Source: ZC4RG30 sp035556135
GTDB taxonomy: Bacteria; Pseudomonadota; Gammaproteobacteria; Steroidobacterales; Steroidobacteraceae
Assembly: GCA_035556135.1 (NCBI GenBank)
Contig: DATMFO010000003.1
Coordinates: 248,001 to 312,000, forward strand
DNA: 64,000 bases
Direction of reading: 5' to 3'
Under the pieces are notes generated by a model that was not told the origin of the DNA, ran no database searches, and saw only the letters and a list, made by a program, of their open reading frames with translations. Below, piece by piece: positions 25,227-34,123 of this stretch. How positions within the stretch are numbered: the first letter of the stretch is position 1; every line of letters starts with the position of its first letter. The translations under genes and the position numbers were made by a program.

Positions 25227-25994
25227 TCAGTGCGGTGCGCGGCTCGTGCCAGTGCCATTGGGCATGGTGCTGCCGCCCAGCCTCGGTGATGCACCAGCCA
25301 GTGACGCGCCCTGCGACAGCCGCAGGTTGTTCTGCACATGCGACACGCCCAGCACCCTCTCGGCGCAGTCTTCGGCGCGGCGGCGTTCCTCGCGGGTCTG
25401 CACCGTGCCGGACAGCGTCACTTCGCTGCCCATCACCGATACTTCGATATCCGATGCATCCACCAGGGAATCATCGCTGAGCCGGTCGCAGACATCCTCG
25501 CGGATCCTGTCATCGGAGCGCACATAGCCCTTCGGGCCGCGGCCACGATGTCCCATCGACATGGCGTCGCGATCGCGGCGGCGCTGCGCGTCGTCGTCGC
25601 CGAACCACGAGGAGACTTCATCTGCCGCGCGCTCGAACCAGCCGCGATTCCCTTCCCGTCCGAAGCGTTGCTGCTCCGGGCCGCCGTATCCGGCATCGCG
25701 GCGGTAGTCGCGGTAGCCCTGCTCGCGGTAGCCCTGCCCCGGATCGCGCTCGTAGCCGCGCCAGGCGTCACCGCGGTCGCGTCCGTAATACCCGGAAGAG
25801 GAACCGGAATCACGGCCCTGCCCGCGCCAGGATTCCTCCCGCTCCCGCGAGTAACCGCGGTACGGCTGGCCGTAGTCGCGCCCGTAGCGCAGTCCTTCAT
25901 CGCGTTTCCTGCCTGGCGCGGAGTCCGTGCGCCACCAGCGCTCGTCATTGCGGCCGAAGCGATCATCCTCACTCCACCTGCTTTCATCAGACAT
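25227..25994 (-). CDS. BON-domain protein with long Arg/Tyr/Gly-rich N-terminus
   Basis: A 255-residue protein. The first ~130 residues are low-complexity, rich in R, Y, G, D and E, with repeated YRGY/GRDRG-like units and a GWFERAADEVSSWFGDDDA segment. The last ~90 form a BON domain (IREDVCDRLSDDSLVDASDI, VTLSGTVQTREERRRAEDCA, VQNNLRL). BON domains bind phospholipid or peptidoglycan, and such proteins are often stress-induced. No signal peptide is visible. It is a paralogue of the next gene upstream; the two probably form one transcript. Confidence 0.82.
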   Translation of the reverse strand: MSDESRWSEDDRFGRNDERWWRTDSAPGRKRDEGLRYGRDYGQPYRGYSREREESWRGQGRDSGSSSGYYGRDRGDAWRGYERDPGQGYREQGYRDYRRDAGYGGPEQQRFGREGNRGWFERAADEVSSWFGDDDAQRRRDRDAMSMGHRGRGPKGYVRSDDRIREDVCDRLSDDSLVDASDIEVSVMGSEVTLSGTVQTREERRRAEDCAERVLGVSHVQNNLRLSQGASLAGASPRLGGSTMPNGTGTSRAPH

Positions 25995-26023
25995 TGCAGA
26001 ATCCTCCTTGGATGGACCTCAAC

Positions 26024-26518
26024 TCAAATGAATGGCGGCGTCGGCAATGGAATGCCGGCACCTTCGGCCTGTTCCCGTGCCACGCGCAGGTTGTTCTGCA
26101 CGTGGGTGACGCCGGAGACGCGCTCGGCGCAGTCCTCTGCACGACGCCGCTCGCGGCGCGTTTCCACGGTTCCGGCCAGCGTGACTTCCGTCCCCGCCAC
26201 CGAGACTTCGATGTCCGTGGCGTCGACCAGCGGGTCATCGCTGAGGAAATCGCACACGTCCTCGCGGATGCGCGCCTCTGATCGCACGTAGCCGCGCGGC
26301 CCGATGCCGCGACGGTCAATCGCGGCGCGGCGCTGTCCTGTCCCGCCATCGGCCATGCGATACGGGTCGGGCTCACGGCCGGATCCGCGGTCATAGCCAT
26401 CGTTGTCATGCAGGGATCGCCCATGATCCGCCTCGTCGCGCCAGGAATCCCAGCGCAACCGCTCGCTCTCATCCAGACGGAAACGGCCCTCGTCGCGCCA
26501 TCTGCCCTGATATGCCAT
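26024..26518 (-). CDS. BON-domain protein, paralogue of the neighbour
   Basis: A 164-residue protein starting MAYQGRWRDEGRF with a short charged N-terminus and a C-terminal BON domain (IREDVCDFLSDDPLVDATDI, VTLAGTVETRRERRRAEDCA). From GPRGYVRS to HVQNNLR it is nearly the same as the downstream BON protein, pointing to tandem duplication with a much expanded N-terminus in the other copy. The ATG at 26518 has GGAGG upstream. Divergent from the DUF883 gene; the 180-base gap 26519-26698 should hold the promoters, but I see no clear boxes. Confidence 0.82.
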   Translation of the reverse strand: MAYQGRWRDEGRFRLDESERLRWDSWRDEADHGRSLHDNDGYDRGSGREPDPYRMADGGTGQRRAAIDRRGIGPRGYVRSEARIREDVCDFLSDDPLVDATDIEVSVAGTEVTLAGTVETRRERRRAEDCAERVSGVTHVQNNLRVAREQAEGAGIPLPTPPFI

Positions 26519-26698
26519 GTGACGTTCCTCCTTCCGCAGTGAACAGGCATTGGGCAACCGGCCCGGGCGGAAAAGAGTCGGAGCATTGCCGACATGCAGG
26601 CCGGCAAAGTCCTACGCCATGAGTGCCGGCCTTGCCAGTGCCAGCCGCGGCACAGCCAGTAGGATTGGTTCCAGGATTCACCAGACGGAGTAACACCA

Positions 26699-27025
26699 AT
26701 GGCCGCATCGAGCAGTGCAGCAGCAGCAAGCGTTTCAAAGGACAAGCTTTACCGGGACATGCAGGCGGTGGTGGATGACGCGGAGGCCCTGCTCTCGGCG
26801 ACCGCCAGCCAGGCCGGCGAGAAGGTGCAGGAAGTCAGGGCGCGTACGAAGGAGTCACTGACCGCAGCCAGGGCGCGCCTGTCGAGCATCGAGAAGAGCG
26901 CCATCCACCGTGCGCGTGCGGCCGTGGACGGCAGCAACGAGTATGTGCACGAGAATCCGTGGATCGCAATTGGCGTTGCCGCCGGTGCGGGCTTCCTCGC
27001 CGGATTGCTCCTGACCCGGCGCTGA
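26699..27025 (+). CDS. DUF883/ElaB-like membrane-anchored protein
   Basis: A 108-residue protein: a helical, Ala-rich soluble part (LYRDMQAVVDDAEALLSATA) and a C-terminal membrane helix (NPWIAIGVAAGAGFLAGLLL) ending in TRR. This is the layout of the DUF883/ElaB/YgaM family, tail-anchored inner-membrane proteins linked to stationary phase and ribosome binding in E. coli. It sits divergently from the BON genes, in keeping with a stress-type cluster. The following gene starts six bases after its stop. Confidence 0.88.
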   Translation: MAASSSAAAASVSKDKLYRDMQAVVDDAEALLSATASQAGEKVQEVRARTKESLTAARARLSSIEKSAIHRARAAVDGSNEYVHENPWIAIGVAAGAGFLAGLLLTRR

Positions 27026-27030
27026 CACCC

Positions 27031-27468
27031 GTGCGCATTGCGGTACTCGCGGCAGTTCTGCTGTGGGTGCCGCAGGCCGGCGCGGCGGACGCACTGCAGA
27101 TCTCGCGGATCGAACAGGACCTGCGCCGGCTGGAGATCCAGTTGCAGGACCAGGCGCGGCAGATCGAGTCACTGCGCCTGCAGCTCGCCGCACGCGCCAA
27201 CCTCCCCGCTGCACGATTGCCGGCCGCCGCTCCCGCGCCTCCAGCCCAGATGCCCTGGCTGGACGCATCAAAGTGGGCGCAGATCCATCCTGGCATGCCG
27301 GAACTGGAAGTCCTCACGTTGCTGGGACCGCCCACTTCCATGCGCAATGCGGAGGGTGGACGCGTATTGCACTACGCCCATGAGATCGGTGCCTCCGGCT
27401 TCCTGGCCGGATCGGTCCGGCTCAGGGACGGTGTCGTGGCCGAGGTGGAGATTCCGCGACTGCGCTAG
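27031..27468 (+). CDS. Exported protein with coiled coil and SmpA/BamE-like C-terminus
   Basis: A 145-residue protein. The GTG at 27031 opens a signal peptide (RIAVLAAVLLWVPQAGAA), followed by a coiled coil (QISRIEQDLRRLEIQLQDQA), a Pro/Ala-rich linker, and a domain containing WAQIHPGMPELEVLTLLGPP, a pattern like the SmpA/BamE fold. The match is by eye and the true role is unknown. It follows the DUF883 gene by five bases; its stop overlaps the stop of the convergent 48-residue gene by two bases. Confidence 0.7.
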   Translation: MRIAVLAAVLLWVPQAGAADALQISRIEQDLRRLEIQLQDQARQIESLRLQLAARANLPAARLPAAAPAPPAQMPWLDASKWAQIHPGMPELEVLTLLGPPTSMRNAEGGRVLHYAHEIGASGFLAGSVRLRDGVVAEVEIPRLR

Positions 27469-27611
27469 GTGCGCTTCAGGAAGCCGATCACCAGCATGGC
27501 GATGCCCAGTACCACCAGCAGGTGGATCAGGCCGGTGGTGACTTTAAGCGCCAGCCACAGGACCAGCCAGACAATGATGATCAGCGCGCCGAGTGCCTTC
27601 AGGATGCCCAT
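27465..27611 (-). CDS. Tiny two-helix membrane protein (48 aa)
   Basis: Reading from the ATG at 27611 gives a 48-residue protein with two hydrophobic helices: GALIIIVWLVLWLAL, then GLIHLLVVLGIAMLVIGFL, with a KRT end. Length and layout resemble the lmo0937/DUF5670 family of small membrane proteins found in stress loci. GGGAG lies seven bases before the ATG. Its stop overlaps that of the convergent gene ending at 27468. Function unknown; envelope stress is inferred only from the neighbours. Confidence 0.7.
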   Translation of the reverse strand: MGILKALGALIIIVWLVLWLALKVTTGLIHLLVVLGIAMLVIGFLKRT

Positions 27612-27745
27612 TGTTGTTCTCCCTTTGGGTGGCAAAGAGCGTATCTGGCCGCGCCACGCGTGGAACGTGCAGGAAACCCTGGCCGTCGGTCAGCCAATTC
27701 CGACGACAGGCAGCGCACAAGTCCCATCCTGTATCATTTTCGGCG

Positions 27746-30082
27746 ATGAAGATTTTCTCCCGCCTGTTCCGGTCCGAGCCTCCACCGCCTGTCACGGTAG
27801 CCGTCGAGCCTCCTCCCCCACCGCCCGAGCCAGCTCCTCCGCCGGTCGATCCGGAGGAGCAGCAGCGGTTGCTGCACGCGATTGAATCCGGCGCGCTGGA
27901 TTCCGGCGAACTGATGCGACTGGCCGTAGAAGGCCAGACCACACGGCTTCGCCAGGCCGCCGCGGCGGCGATCAGCGATCCGGAGTCCTGGCAGGCCCTG
28001 CTGCCCCGTCTCAAGGGGCGTGACAAGGCTGCCTACAAACAGGTCAAGGGGCGGCTGGATGCGCTGCAGGCCGAGCAGCAGAAGCGCGCGCAGGCCCGGA
28101 GTGATGCCGGGGCGCTGTGCGCTTCCATCGAACGTTTCGCGGCGAAACCGTACGACTCCCTGTACGAAGGTGCCCTGTCGGTCTACGCCGCACGCTGGCA
28201 GGCCTTGCCTGAAGACCTGGATGCCGACCTGCGCCAGCGTGGCCAGCTGGCACTGGATCGCTGCCGGGAGATCATCGCCGCACACCAGCTCGAAGCCGCG
28301 CGCCTGGCCGCCGGGCAGGAAGCCGAACGCGCCCGGACAGAAGCACTGGAAGCCGAGCTGCTGGCGCAGCAGCGCGCTGCCGAGCAACAGGCCGCGGAAG
28401 AAGCGCGTGAGCAGGCGCTGGCGCAGGAGGCCAGCGAGGCCGATGCGCAGGCGGCTACCCGGGCGCTCAGCGAAAAGCAGGCCAGTGAGGCGCAGATCCA
28501 CGCGGAGATCCTCAGCCTGATCCGCCTCAGCGGAGCCGCGCTGGGCCGTGGCGAGACGCGCAAGGCCGCCCGTTTCCGCCAGTCCGTCGAGACGGCGATG
28601 GCAGAGGCACCGGCGCTGCCGCCCCACCTGGCGCGCAACCTGGAGCAGCTGGACGCCCGCCTCAACCAGCTGCGGCAGTGGAAGGACTATGCCGCCGCGC
28701 CGAAGCGCATCGAGCTGATCGAGGAAGTGCAGGCACTGATCGGCGTGGACGAGGCGCCTGAAACGCTGGTGGAACACCTGCGCGCCCTGCGCCAGGAATG
28801 GCGCACCATCAACAAGGGCATCGATGTCGAAGCCACTGCCGAGTCGGAGCGGTTCGAGACCGCCTATGCCGCAGCCTTCCAGCCCTGCCAGGCCTGGCTG
28901 GCCGAACAGGCCGCAATCCGCCGCGCGAACCTGGAATCGCGCCGGCAGGTGCTGGAGCGACTGGAGGCCTTCGAAGCGGGTCTGGATGCCGAGCGGCCCG
29001 ACTACCCCCTGATGACACGCGTACTGCGCGAGGCGCCGCAGGAGTGGCGCCGCCATGCGCCCGTGGAGCGCGATGCCGGCCGTCCACTGGATGTGGAGTT
29101 CTTCGGCAAGCTCGACCGGTTGCGTGCAAAGGTCAATGCCTGGTACGAGGACAACGCCACGGCCAAGCAGGCGATGATCACGCGCGCAACCCAGCTGGCT
29201 ACCCTTGCCGACCTGCCGCGCGCCATCGACGAGGTGAAGCGGCTGCAGGCACAGTGGAAGTCCTCAGGTCCGGTACCCCATGCCCGTTCGCAGGCCATGT
29301 GGGATGAATTCCGCGCCGCCTGCAATGCGGTGTTCGAACGGCGCCAGCAGGAGATCGCGGCGCAGAACGCCGCGCTCGAGCAGGCGAAGTCCGCGGCTGT
29401 GGAGTTGTGCCTGGCCATTGAGCAGGCCTGCCAGGAAGGACCAGCGGACCGCCCCGCTGGCGAGGCCAGGTTGCGCGAGTGGGAGGAAGCCTTCAGCACG
29501 CTGGGGGAACTGCCGCGCGGCGAGGCCCGCAGCCTGCGCGAGCGCTACCAGCGCGCGATCAACAATTACACGGCGCAGATTGCCGGGCTCGCGCAGCGGG
29601 ACGCCGCGGCCGCCGAGGCCAGTCTGTTCTCCGCCGCGCGACAGGTGCGTGCATACCAGCGCGCGGTCATGCGCGACGATGCCGATCGCGACCAGCTCAA
29701 GGCCTCCGCCGAGGCATTGCTGGCCAGTGTGCCGCGCTGGCCGGGCAAGGCCATCCAGCAGGCGCTGCGGCAGGCCATCTCCAGGTCCGACCAGGGGCAG
29801 TTCTGCGAGGTCGATGACGTCGCCCGCGAGCAGGCCTTGCGCAGGTTGTGCGTCCGCGCCGAGATCCTCGGCGACAGGCTCACGCCGCCCGAAGATGCCA
29901 GCCTGCGCCGCGAGATGGAACTGCAGCTGCTGAGCCGGGGCCTGGGACAGGTCCGCCAGGCAGATGATCGGGCCTGCGAAGCGCTGCGGATCGAATGGCT
30001 GGGGCTGGACGCGGCCGATCCCGCCGTGCATGACACGCTGGAGCAGCGGTTCATGGCTTGCCTGAAGCTGCGCCGCAGCTGA
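27746..30082 (+). CDS. DUF349-domain coiled-coil protein
   Basis: A 778-residue protein. After MKIFSRLFRSE comes a Pro-rich stretch, then long charged helical segments with several DUF349 repeats, recognised by units such as DLPRAIDEVKRLQAQWKSSG and LRALRQEWRTINKG, and heavy Ala/Glu/Arg coiled coils (EAELLAQQRAAEQQAAEEA). No enzymatic motif, signal peptide or membrane helix is present. DUF349 proteins are widespread, usually stand-alone, and poorly characterised. The ATG at 27746 was chosen because the reading frame upstream (from 27593) is antisense to the 48-residue gene. Confidence 0.85.
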   Translation: MKIFSRLFRSEPPPPVTVAVEPPPPPPEPAPPPVDPEEQQRLLHAIESGALDSGELMRLAVEGQTTRLRQAAAAAISDPESWQALLPRLKGRDKAAYKQVKGRLDALQAEQQKRAQARSDAGALCASIERFAAKPYDSLYEGALSVYAARWQALPEDLDADLRQRGQLALDRCREIIAAHQLEAARLAAGQEAERARTEALEAELLAQQRAAEQQAAEEAREQALAQEASEADAQAATRALSEKQASEAQIHAEILSLIRLSGAALGRGETRKAARFRQSVETAMAEAPALPPHLARNLEQLDARLNQLRQWKDYAAAPKRIELIEEVQALIGVDEAPETLVEHLRALRQEWRTINKGIDVEATAESERFETAYAAAFQPCQAWLAEQAAIRRANLESRRQVLERLEAFEAGLDAERPDYPLMTRVLREAPQEWRRHAPVERDAGRPLDVEFFGKLDRLRAKVNAWYEDNATAKQAMITRATQLATLADLPRAIDEVKRLQAQWKSSGPVPHARSQAMWDEFRAACNAVFERRQQEIAAQNAALEQAKSAAVELCLAIEQACQEGPADRPAGEARLREWEEAFSTLGELPRGEARSLRERYQRAINNYTAQIAGLAQRDAAAAEASLFSAARQVRAYQRAVMRDDADRDQLKASAEALLASVPRWPGKAIQQALRQAISRSDQGQFCEVDDVAREQALRRLCVRAEILGDRLTPPEDASLRREMELQLLSRGLGQVRQADDRACEALRIEWLGLDAADPAVHDTLEQRFMACLKLRRS

Positions 30083-30169
30083 CCCTGCTCGGCTGCCTGA
30101 TTCCCTGCTGGAGTAGACAGCCGCGGCCTGTCCGTGGTCGTATCTCCACAACAAGAAGGGAGTCTTGCC

Positions 30170-30874
30170 ATGAGACGACTCGTCGGCATCAGCGTGGCCC
30201 TGGCCATTGCGCTTGGCATCGTTGCGGGGAATCTGTGGCTCGAACTGCGCGAAGCACGGTCGGAGATCGCCGGGCTGCGCGCGCACGTGGCGCAGCCTGA
30301 CCCGCCTGCGCTGCCGCTCCAGGCCAGCCTGGCACCAGCTCCCGCCGCCATCCGGGAGATTCCAGAAGCAGTCGTCGCTCCTGCCAGTACGGCAGTCACC
30401 ACCGCCGCAGAACCGGTGACTCCGCCGCCAGCCCCGCAGGTGCAGCAGCCCGTGGTGCGACAGGCCCCTGTGATCACCGAGGCGGTTCGCACCAACGCCC
30501 TGTTGCAGGCGGACCAGACGGCGACCGCGCGCGTGCTGGCGTGGAAGGACCGCCTCGCAATAGCCGGCTACACCCTGACCACCGAGCAGCTCCAGGCCCT
30601 GAACAAGGTGGCCACCGCCGAATTGCGCCGCGAGACCGAAGAGTCGCTGGAACTGGCAACAACCAACCAGCCTGTGGACGTGGAATCCCTTCTCCGCCTT
30701 CGGGAAGAAACGCTCAACCGCAACCATGACACCAACATGCGGATCCTCGCCGCCATGTCCTCGCACCTGACGGCAGAGCAGTCCAAGGCCCTGCGCACGC
30801 AGTTCGAAACCGGGCACGCCACAAGGCTGGCCGGACTGCGCTCGGACGCGGACCAGATGCGCCAGCAACGCTAG
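30170..30874 (+). CDS. Membrane-anchored protein of unknown function
   Basis: A 234-residue protein with an N-terminal membrane helix (LVGISVALAIALGIVAGNLW), a short coiled coil, a Pro/Ala/Val-rich linker (~residues 50-105) and a helical C-terminal domain (ALLQADQTATARVLAWKDRL, MSSHLTAEQSKALRTQFETG). GAAGGGAG precedes the ATG. The C-terminal part is probably periplasmic. It lies between the DUF349 gene and the VOC gene. I do not recognise a family. Confidence 0.7.
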   Translation: MRRLVGISVALAIALGIVAGNLWLELREARSEIAGLRAHVAQPDPPALPLQASLAPAPAAIREIPEAVVAPASTAVTTAAEPVTPPPAPQVQQPVVRQAPVITEAVRTNALLQADQTATARVLAWKDRLAIAGYTLTTEQLQALNKVATAELRRETEESLELATTNQPVDVESLLRLREETLNRNHDTNMRILAAMSSHLTAEQSKALRTQFETGHATRLAGLRSDADQMRQQR

Positions 30875-30879
30875 CCGCC

Positions 30880-31266
30880 ATGTCCCATCGCAGTCGCCTG
30901 GCAGGATTCATCATCGACAGCCAGCAGGGCAGTCTCGCAGAAGCCGCGGATTTCTGGGGCCAGGCCCTGGGCCTCAAGGTGCGTGACTACGACGAGGAGG
31001 GCCTGGGCCTGTACGCAGTACTCGATGGTGCGCCCGGCGCCCTGCATGTCGAAGTGCAGAAAGTGCAGCACCCTTCCCGTGTGCACCTGGACATTGAAAC
31101 CGACGATATCGAGGCTGAGGTCCTGCGACTGGAGAAACTCGGCGCCAGGCGCGTGGAATGGGTGCGCAACAGCTGGTGGGTGATGGAAGCGCCCACCGGG
31201 CATCGCTTCTGTGTGGTCAGGATGAACCAGCCGGAAAAGGGAGAGGCACCCACCGTCTGGACCTGA
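30880..31266 (+). CDS. VOC-superfamily protein (glyoxalase/bleomycin-resistance fold)
   Basis: A 128-residue single-domain protein: ADFWGQALGLKVRDYDEEG, ALHVEVQKVQHPSRVHLDIE, DDIEAEVLRLEKLGARRVEW and APTGHRFCVVR give the two beta-alpha-beta modules of the VOC fold, in the form common to glyoxalase-like proteins. His and Glu residues that could bind metal are present. Substrate unknown. It starts five bases after the preceding gene, so the two are probably cotranscribed, and it converges with the diguanylate cyclase gene. Confidence 0.85.
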   Translation: MSHRSRLAGFIIDSQQGSLAEAADFWGQALGLKVRDYDEEGLGLYAVLDGAPGALHVEVQKVQHPSRVHLDIETDDIEAEVLRLEKLGARRVEWVRNSWWVMEAPTGHRFCVVRMNQPEKGEAPTVWT

Positions 31267-31290
31267 GCATTGCGGATGCGGCGCGTCCCT

Positions 31291-33276
31291 TCACCTGGGC
31301 GACATGCCTTTTTCGTAGAAGCAGAACTTGCCCCGACCCATGGCCTTTGCCCGGTACAGTGCCATGTCGGCCTGCTGCATCAGTTCATCCGGTGTGGACG
31401 CACCGTCGCGCGGCAACGCGATCCCGATGCTGACCCCGATCTGCACCTCGCGGTCGGCGAGCATGAAGGGCTGGCCCAGCAGTTCCGTCAGCCGGACGGC
31501 CAGCGCCGAGGCCGCGGCCGGCTGGTTGCCCTGCGCCTGGATCACGGCGAATTCATCCCCACCCAGGCGCGCCACGGTATCCCCGTCGCGCAGTGCGCTG
31601 GTGATGCGGTCTGCCACGGCACGCAGTACCTGGTCGCCGGAGGCATGACCCAGCGTGTCATTGACCTCCTTGAAGCGGTCGAGGTCGACCCACATCAAAG
31701 CGACGCCGCTGCTGCGCTCACCACCGTCGTAGCGGAATGCTTCACGCAGCCGATCGCCGAACAGCAGGCGGTTGGGAAGCCCGGTGAGCACGTCATGGTG
31801 GGCCATGTGCGCGATGTGCGCCTGGGCCTGGCGCCGCTCGTTCACGTCCTCGAGCACGCCCGCCCATTCCACCGTCTGGTTGTTCTCGTCGCGCATGGGC
31901 GCGGCGCGCGCCCGCACCCAGTGCCAGGTGTCCGAGGCTGTGCGCACACGGAATTCCACGTCGATGATGCCGTCGCGTTCGCCTGCGAGTGCCGCGGCCC
32001 ATGCCTGGTCGGCGGCGGCCTGGTCTTCCGGATGGACACGCTCCCGCCAGCCGCTGTTGCGGGCTTCTTCCTCCGGACGGCCAGTCAGTTCCTCCCAGCC
32101 GGTGGCGGACTGCACGCGCCCGTCTGGTGTCCTGCGCCAGAACACCAGTGCACCGACCTGGGCCAGCGAACGGTAGCGGCGTTCGCTGATCGCCAGTTCG
32201 CGCGCTGTCTGGCGCTCGGCCTCGGCGCGCTGGCGCAGCACGGCCTCTGCATCGCGCAGGCTCTGGCGCAGGTCCTCGAATTCGAGGATTGGCGTGGTGA
32301 AGCCCACCGCCCCGTCCACGGGGATGTCCGCGATCACGCGGCGTCCGTTGTCGGCTAGCGCCTTCACTGGCCGCACGATGCGCCGCGCGATTCCGCCGGT
32401 GGCCAGCAGCACCAGCAGCAGCGAGATGCCGCTCGCCGCTGCCATGCTCCACATCGGTCGCTTCCAGCGCGCGTCGAACTGCCGGCGCGGTTCGCCCACC
32501 ACCACGGTCCAGCCGCGTGCATTGCGCAGCTTGCTGAAGCCGAAGTAGACCGGCACCCCTTCGGTGCTGATGGCATTGAAGATGCCCTCGTTGGTCCCCA
32601 GCGCCACCAGCGCATCCCAGTCGGGCGCACGCCTGCCCACCACCCGCTCCGCATCAATCGATCGCGCAACGATGTGGCCGCTGCCGTCAGTAACCGCCAC
32701 CAGGATGCCGGATGTCAGGCGCGCGCCCTGCCGCTGCAGGGCCTGGATCAGCTGCTGGGGCGATACGGCCAGTGCCAGCAAGCGATGCGGATCTTCCGCG
32801 ACCGGTGCGGGGCGGATGATGGCCACCTGTGGCTTGCCATCCTCAGGGCTGAAGAACAGGTCGGAGATGACCGGGGTACCGCTGTCGCGGACCTCCTGCA
32901 GCAGCCCTTCTGGCAGGCCCGTGGGCGTACCGGTGTCCCGGTCGTGCGCGGGCGACGGGCTTGCACCCACCACCAGCAGGCGCCCACCGGTGCCTGACGG
33001 AAGCGTGCCCGGACCTGCGCCGTACAGCGCAATGGTTTCCAGCAGCGCGGCGCTGCTGTCCAGTTCCCGTTCGATGGCACCGGCCATGGTGCGCGCGCTG
33101 TCGACCAGCAGGTTCGTCGAAGTGGTGCGCAGTGTGGAGCCCGCCTGCCATACCGCCATGGCGACCAGGGCGAGGGTGGGCAGCAACGCCGTGAGGACCA
33201 GTGCAACCAGGTAATGGCGCAGGCTGAAAAGGCGCCCCGCCGGTGTCACATTGTTGCGGACAATTTCATTGTCCAT
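31291..33276 (-). CDS. Membrane diguanylate cyclase (cache-like sensor, HAMP-like linker, PAS, GGDEF)
   Basis: A 661-residue protein. Transmembrane helices at ~22-45 and ~275-295 enclose a periplasmic sensor of ~230 residues with cache-like pattern; then a linker/HAMP region, a PAS domain (SLAQVGALVFWRRTPDGRVQ ... WHWVRARAAPMRDENNQTVE) and a GGDEF domain with DVLTGLPNR, DLDRFKEVNDTLGH and the active site RLGGDEFAVI. The RDGD five residues before GGDEF is an intact inhibitory I-site. It should synthesise c-di-GMP under product inhibition. No EAL domain. The signal is unknown. Stand-alone; transcribed away from the tRNA-Pro region. Confidence 0.93.
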   Translation of the reverse strand: MDNEIVRNNVTPAGRLFSLRHYLVALVLTALLPTLALVAMAVWQAGSTLRTTSTNLLVDSARTMAGAIERELDSSAALLETIALYGAGPGTLPSGTGGRLLVVGASPSPAHDRDTGTPTGLPEGLLQEVRDSGTPVISDLFFSPEDGKPQVAIIRPAPVAEDPHRLLALAVSPQQLIQALQRQGARLTSGILVAVTDGSGHIVARSIDAERVVGRRAPDWDALVALGTNEGIFNAISTEGVPVYFGFSKLRNARGWTVVVGEPRRQFDARWKRPMWSMAAASGISLLLVLLATGGIARRIVRPVKALADNGRRVIADIPVDGAVGFTTPILEFEDLRQSLRDAEAVLRQRAEAERQTARELAISERRYRSLAQVGALVFWRRTPDGRVQSATGWEELTGRPEEEARNSGWRERVHPEDQAAADQAWAAALAGERDGIIDVEFRVRTASDTWHWVRARAAPMRDENNQTVEWAGVLEDVNERRQAQAHIAHMAHHDVLTGLPNRLLFGDRLREAFRYDGGERSSGVALMWVDLDRFKEVNDTLGHASGDQVLRAVADRITSALRDGDTVARLGGDEFAVIQAQGNQPAAASALAVRLTELLGQPFMLADREVQIGVSIGIALPRDGASTPDELMQQADMALYRAKAMGRGKFCFYEKGMSPR

Positions 33277-33438
33277 CCTTGGCTCCCTGGGCCGTCACGG
33301 GCGGTTCCTGCCGCCGCGCTGGGCATCCTTGCGCGGCCATTGTCGCCTTCCCGGTGGGCGATTCCCGGGGACGGTGTCACACAACAACCCGCTGCAGGGC
33401 CGCCGTTTTGAGGCAGGCAGCAGGTTTCGGGAGATTGA

Positions 33439-33516
<78 letters not shown>

Positions 33517-33568
33517 ACCGTAGGGACGCGCATAATACCCGCTCGCACACCAAATGGGGGGAATGCAC

Positions 33569-34123
33569 ATGTCCGGAGTCCACTCTGGCCGCCGCCGCCT
33601 CTTGTCCAGCGGCGCCCTGGGCGCTGCGGCAGGGCTCGCGGGCCTCGCTGCCCTGCCTGCCTGCAGCAGCAAGCCTGCCGCACCCGCGGCGGCGGCGCCT
33701 GCCGGCATGTCCCGCGAGCGTTACATGCAGTACGTGGAGTGGTTCAACGCCAACGATCCGCGTTTCATCGAGTACTACCACCCCGATGTGGTGCTGGAAC
33801 TTGGCGCCAGCACGATCCAGGGCGACACCGCCATCCGCGACTTTTATGCCGAAGTGAAGGCGCACATCCACGAAAAGGTCGAGGTGACGCATTTCATTTC
33901 CGATGCCACCGGCATCGCTGCGGAGCTGCCGACGGAGTTCCGCGTCTACAAGGACTGGCCGGAGCCGAACTACTTCCGCCGCCCGCTGAAGGCCGGCGAG
34001 GTGTTCCGCGTGGTCAGCTTCGGTCTTTACTGGGTCGAGGACGGGCTGTTCCGCCATATCAAGGCGGCGCGTTACAAGCTGGTCAACGACTGGCAGATGG
34101 AGCCGCTGCCCGCTTCAGGCTAG
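33569..34123 (+). CDS. NTF2-like (SnoaL-type) protein with Tat/lipoprotein signal
   Basis: A 184-residue protein. The N-terminus GRRRLLSSGALGAAAG is a twin-arginine-type signal and ends in a lipobox LPAC, so it is probably a Tat-exported lipoprotein. The mature part is an NTF2/SnoaL-like cone fold: YMQYVEWFNANDPRFIEYYH, DTAIRDFYAEVKAHIHEKV, KAGEVFRVVSFGLYWVEDG. Ligand or activity unknown. Starts at 33554, 33563 and 33569 are all in frame; 33569 is favoured because a G-run at 33556-33561 lies at proper distance. It ends in a four-base overlap with the convergent haem lipoprotein gene. Confidence 0.78.
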   Translation: MSGVHSGRRRLLSSGALGAAAGLAGLAALPACSSKPAAPAAAAPAGMSRERYMQYVEWFNANDPRFIEYYHPDVVLELGASTIQGDTAIRDFYAEVKAHIHEKVEVTHFISDATGIAAELPTEFRVYKDWPEPNYFRRPLKAGEVFRVVSFGLYWVEDGLFRHIKAARYKLVNDWQMEPLPASG

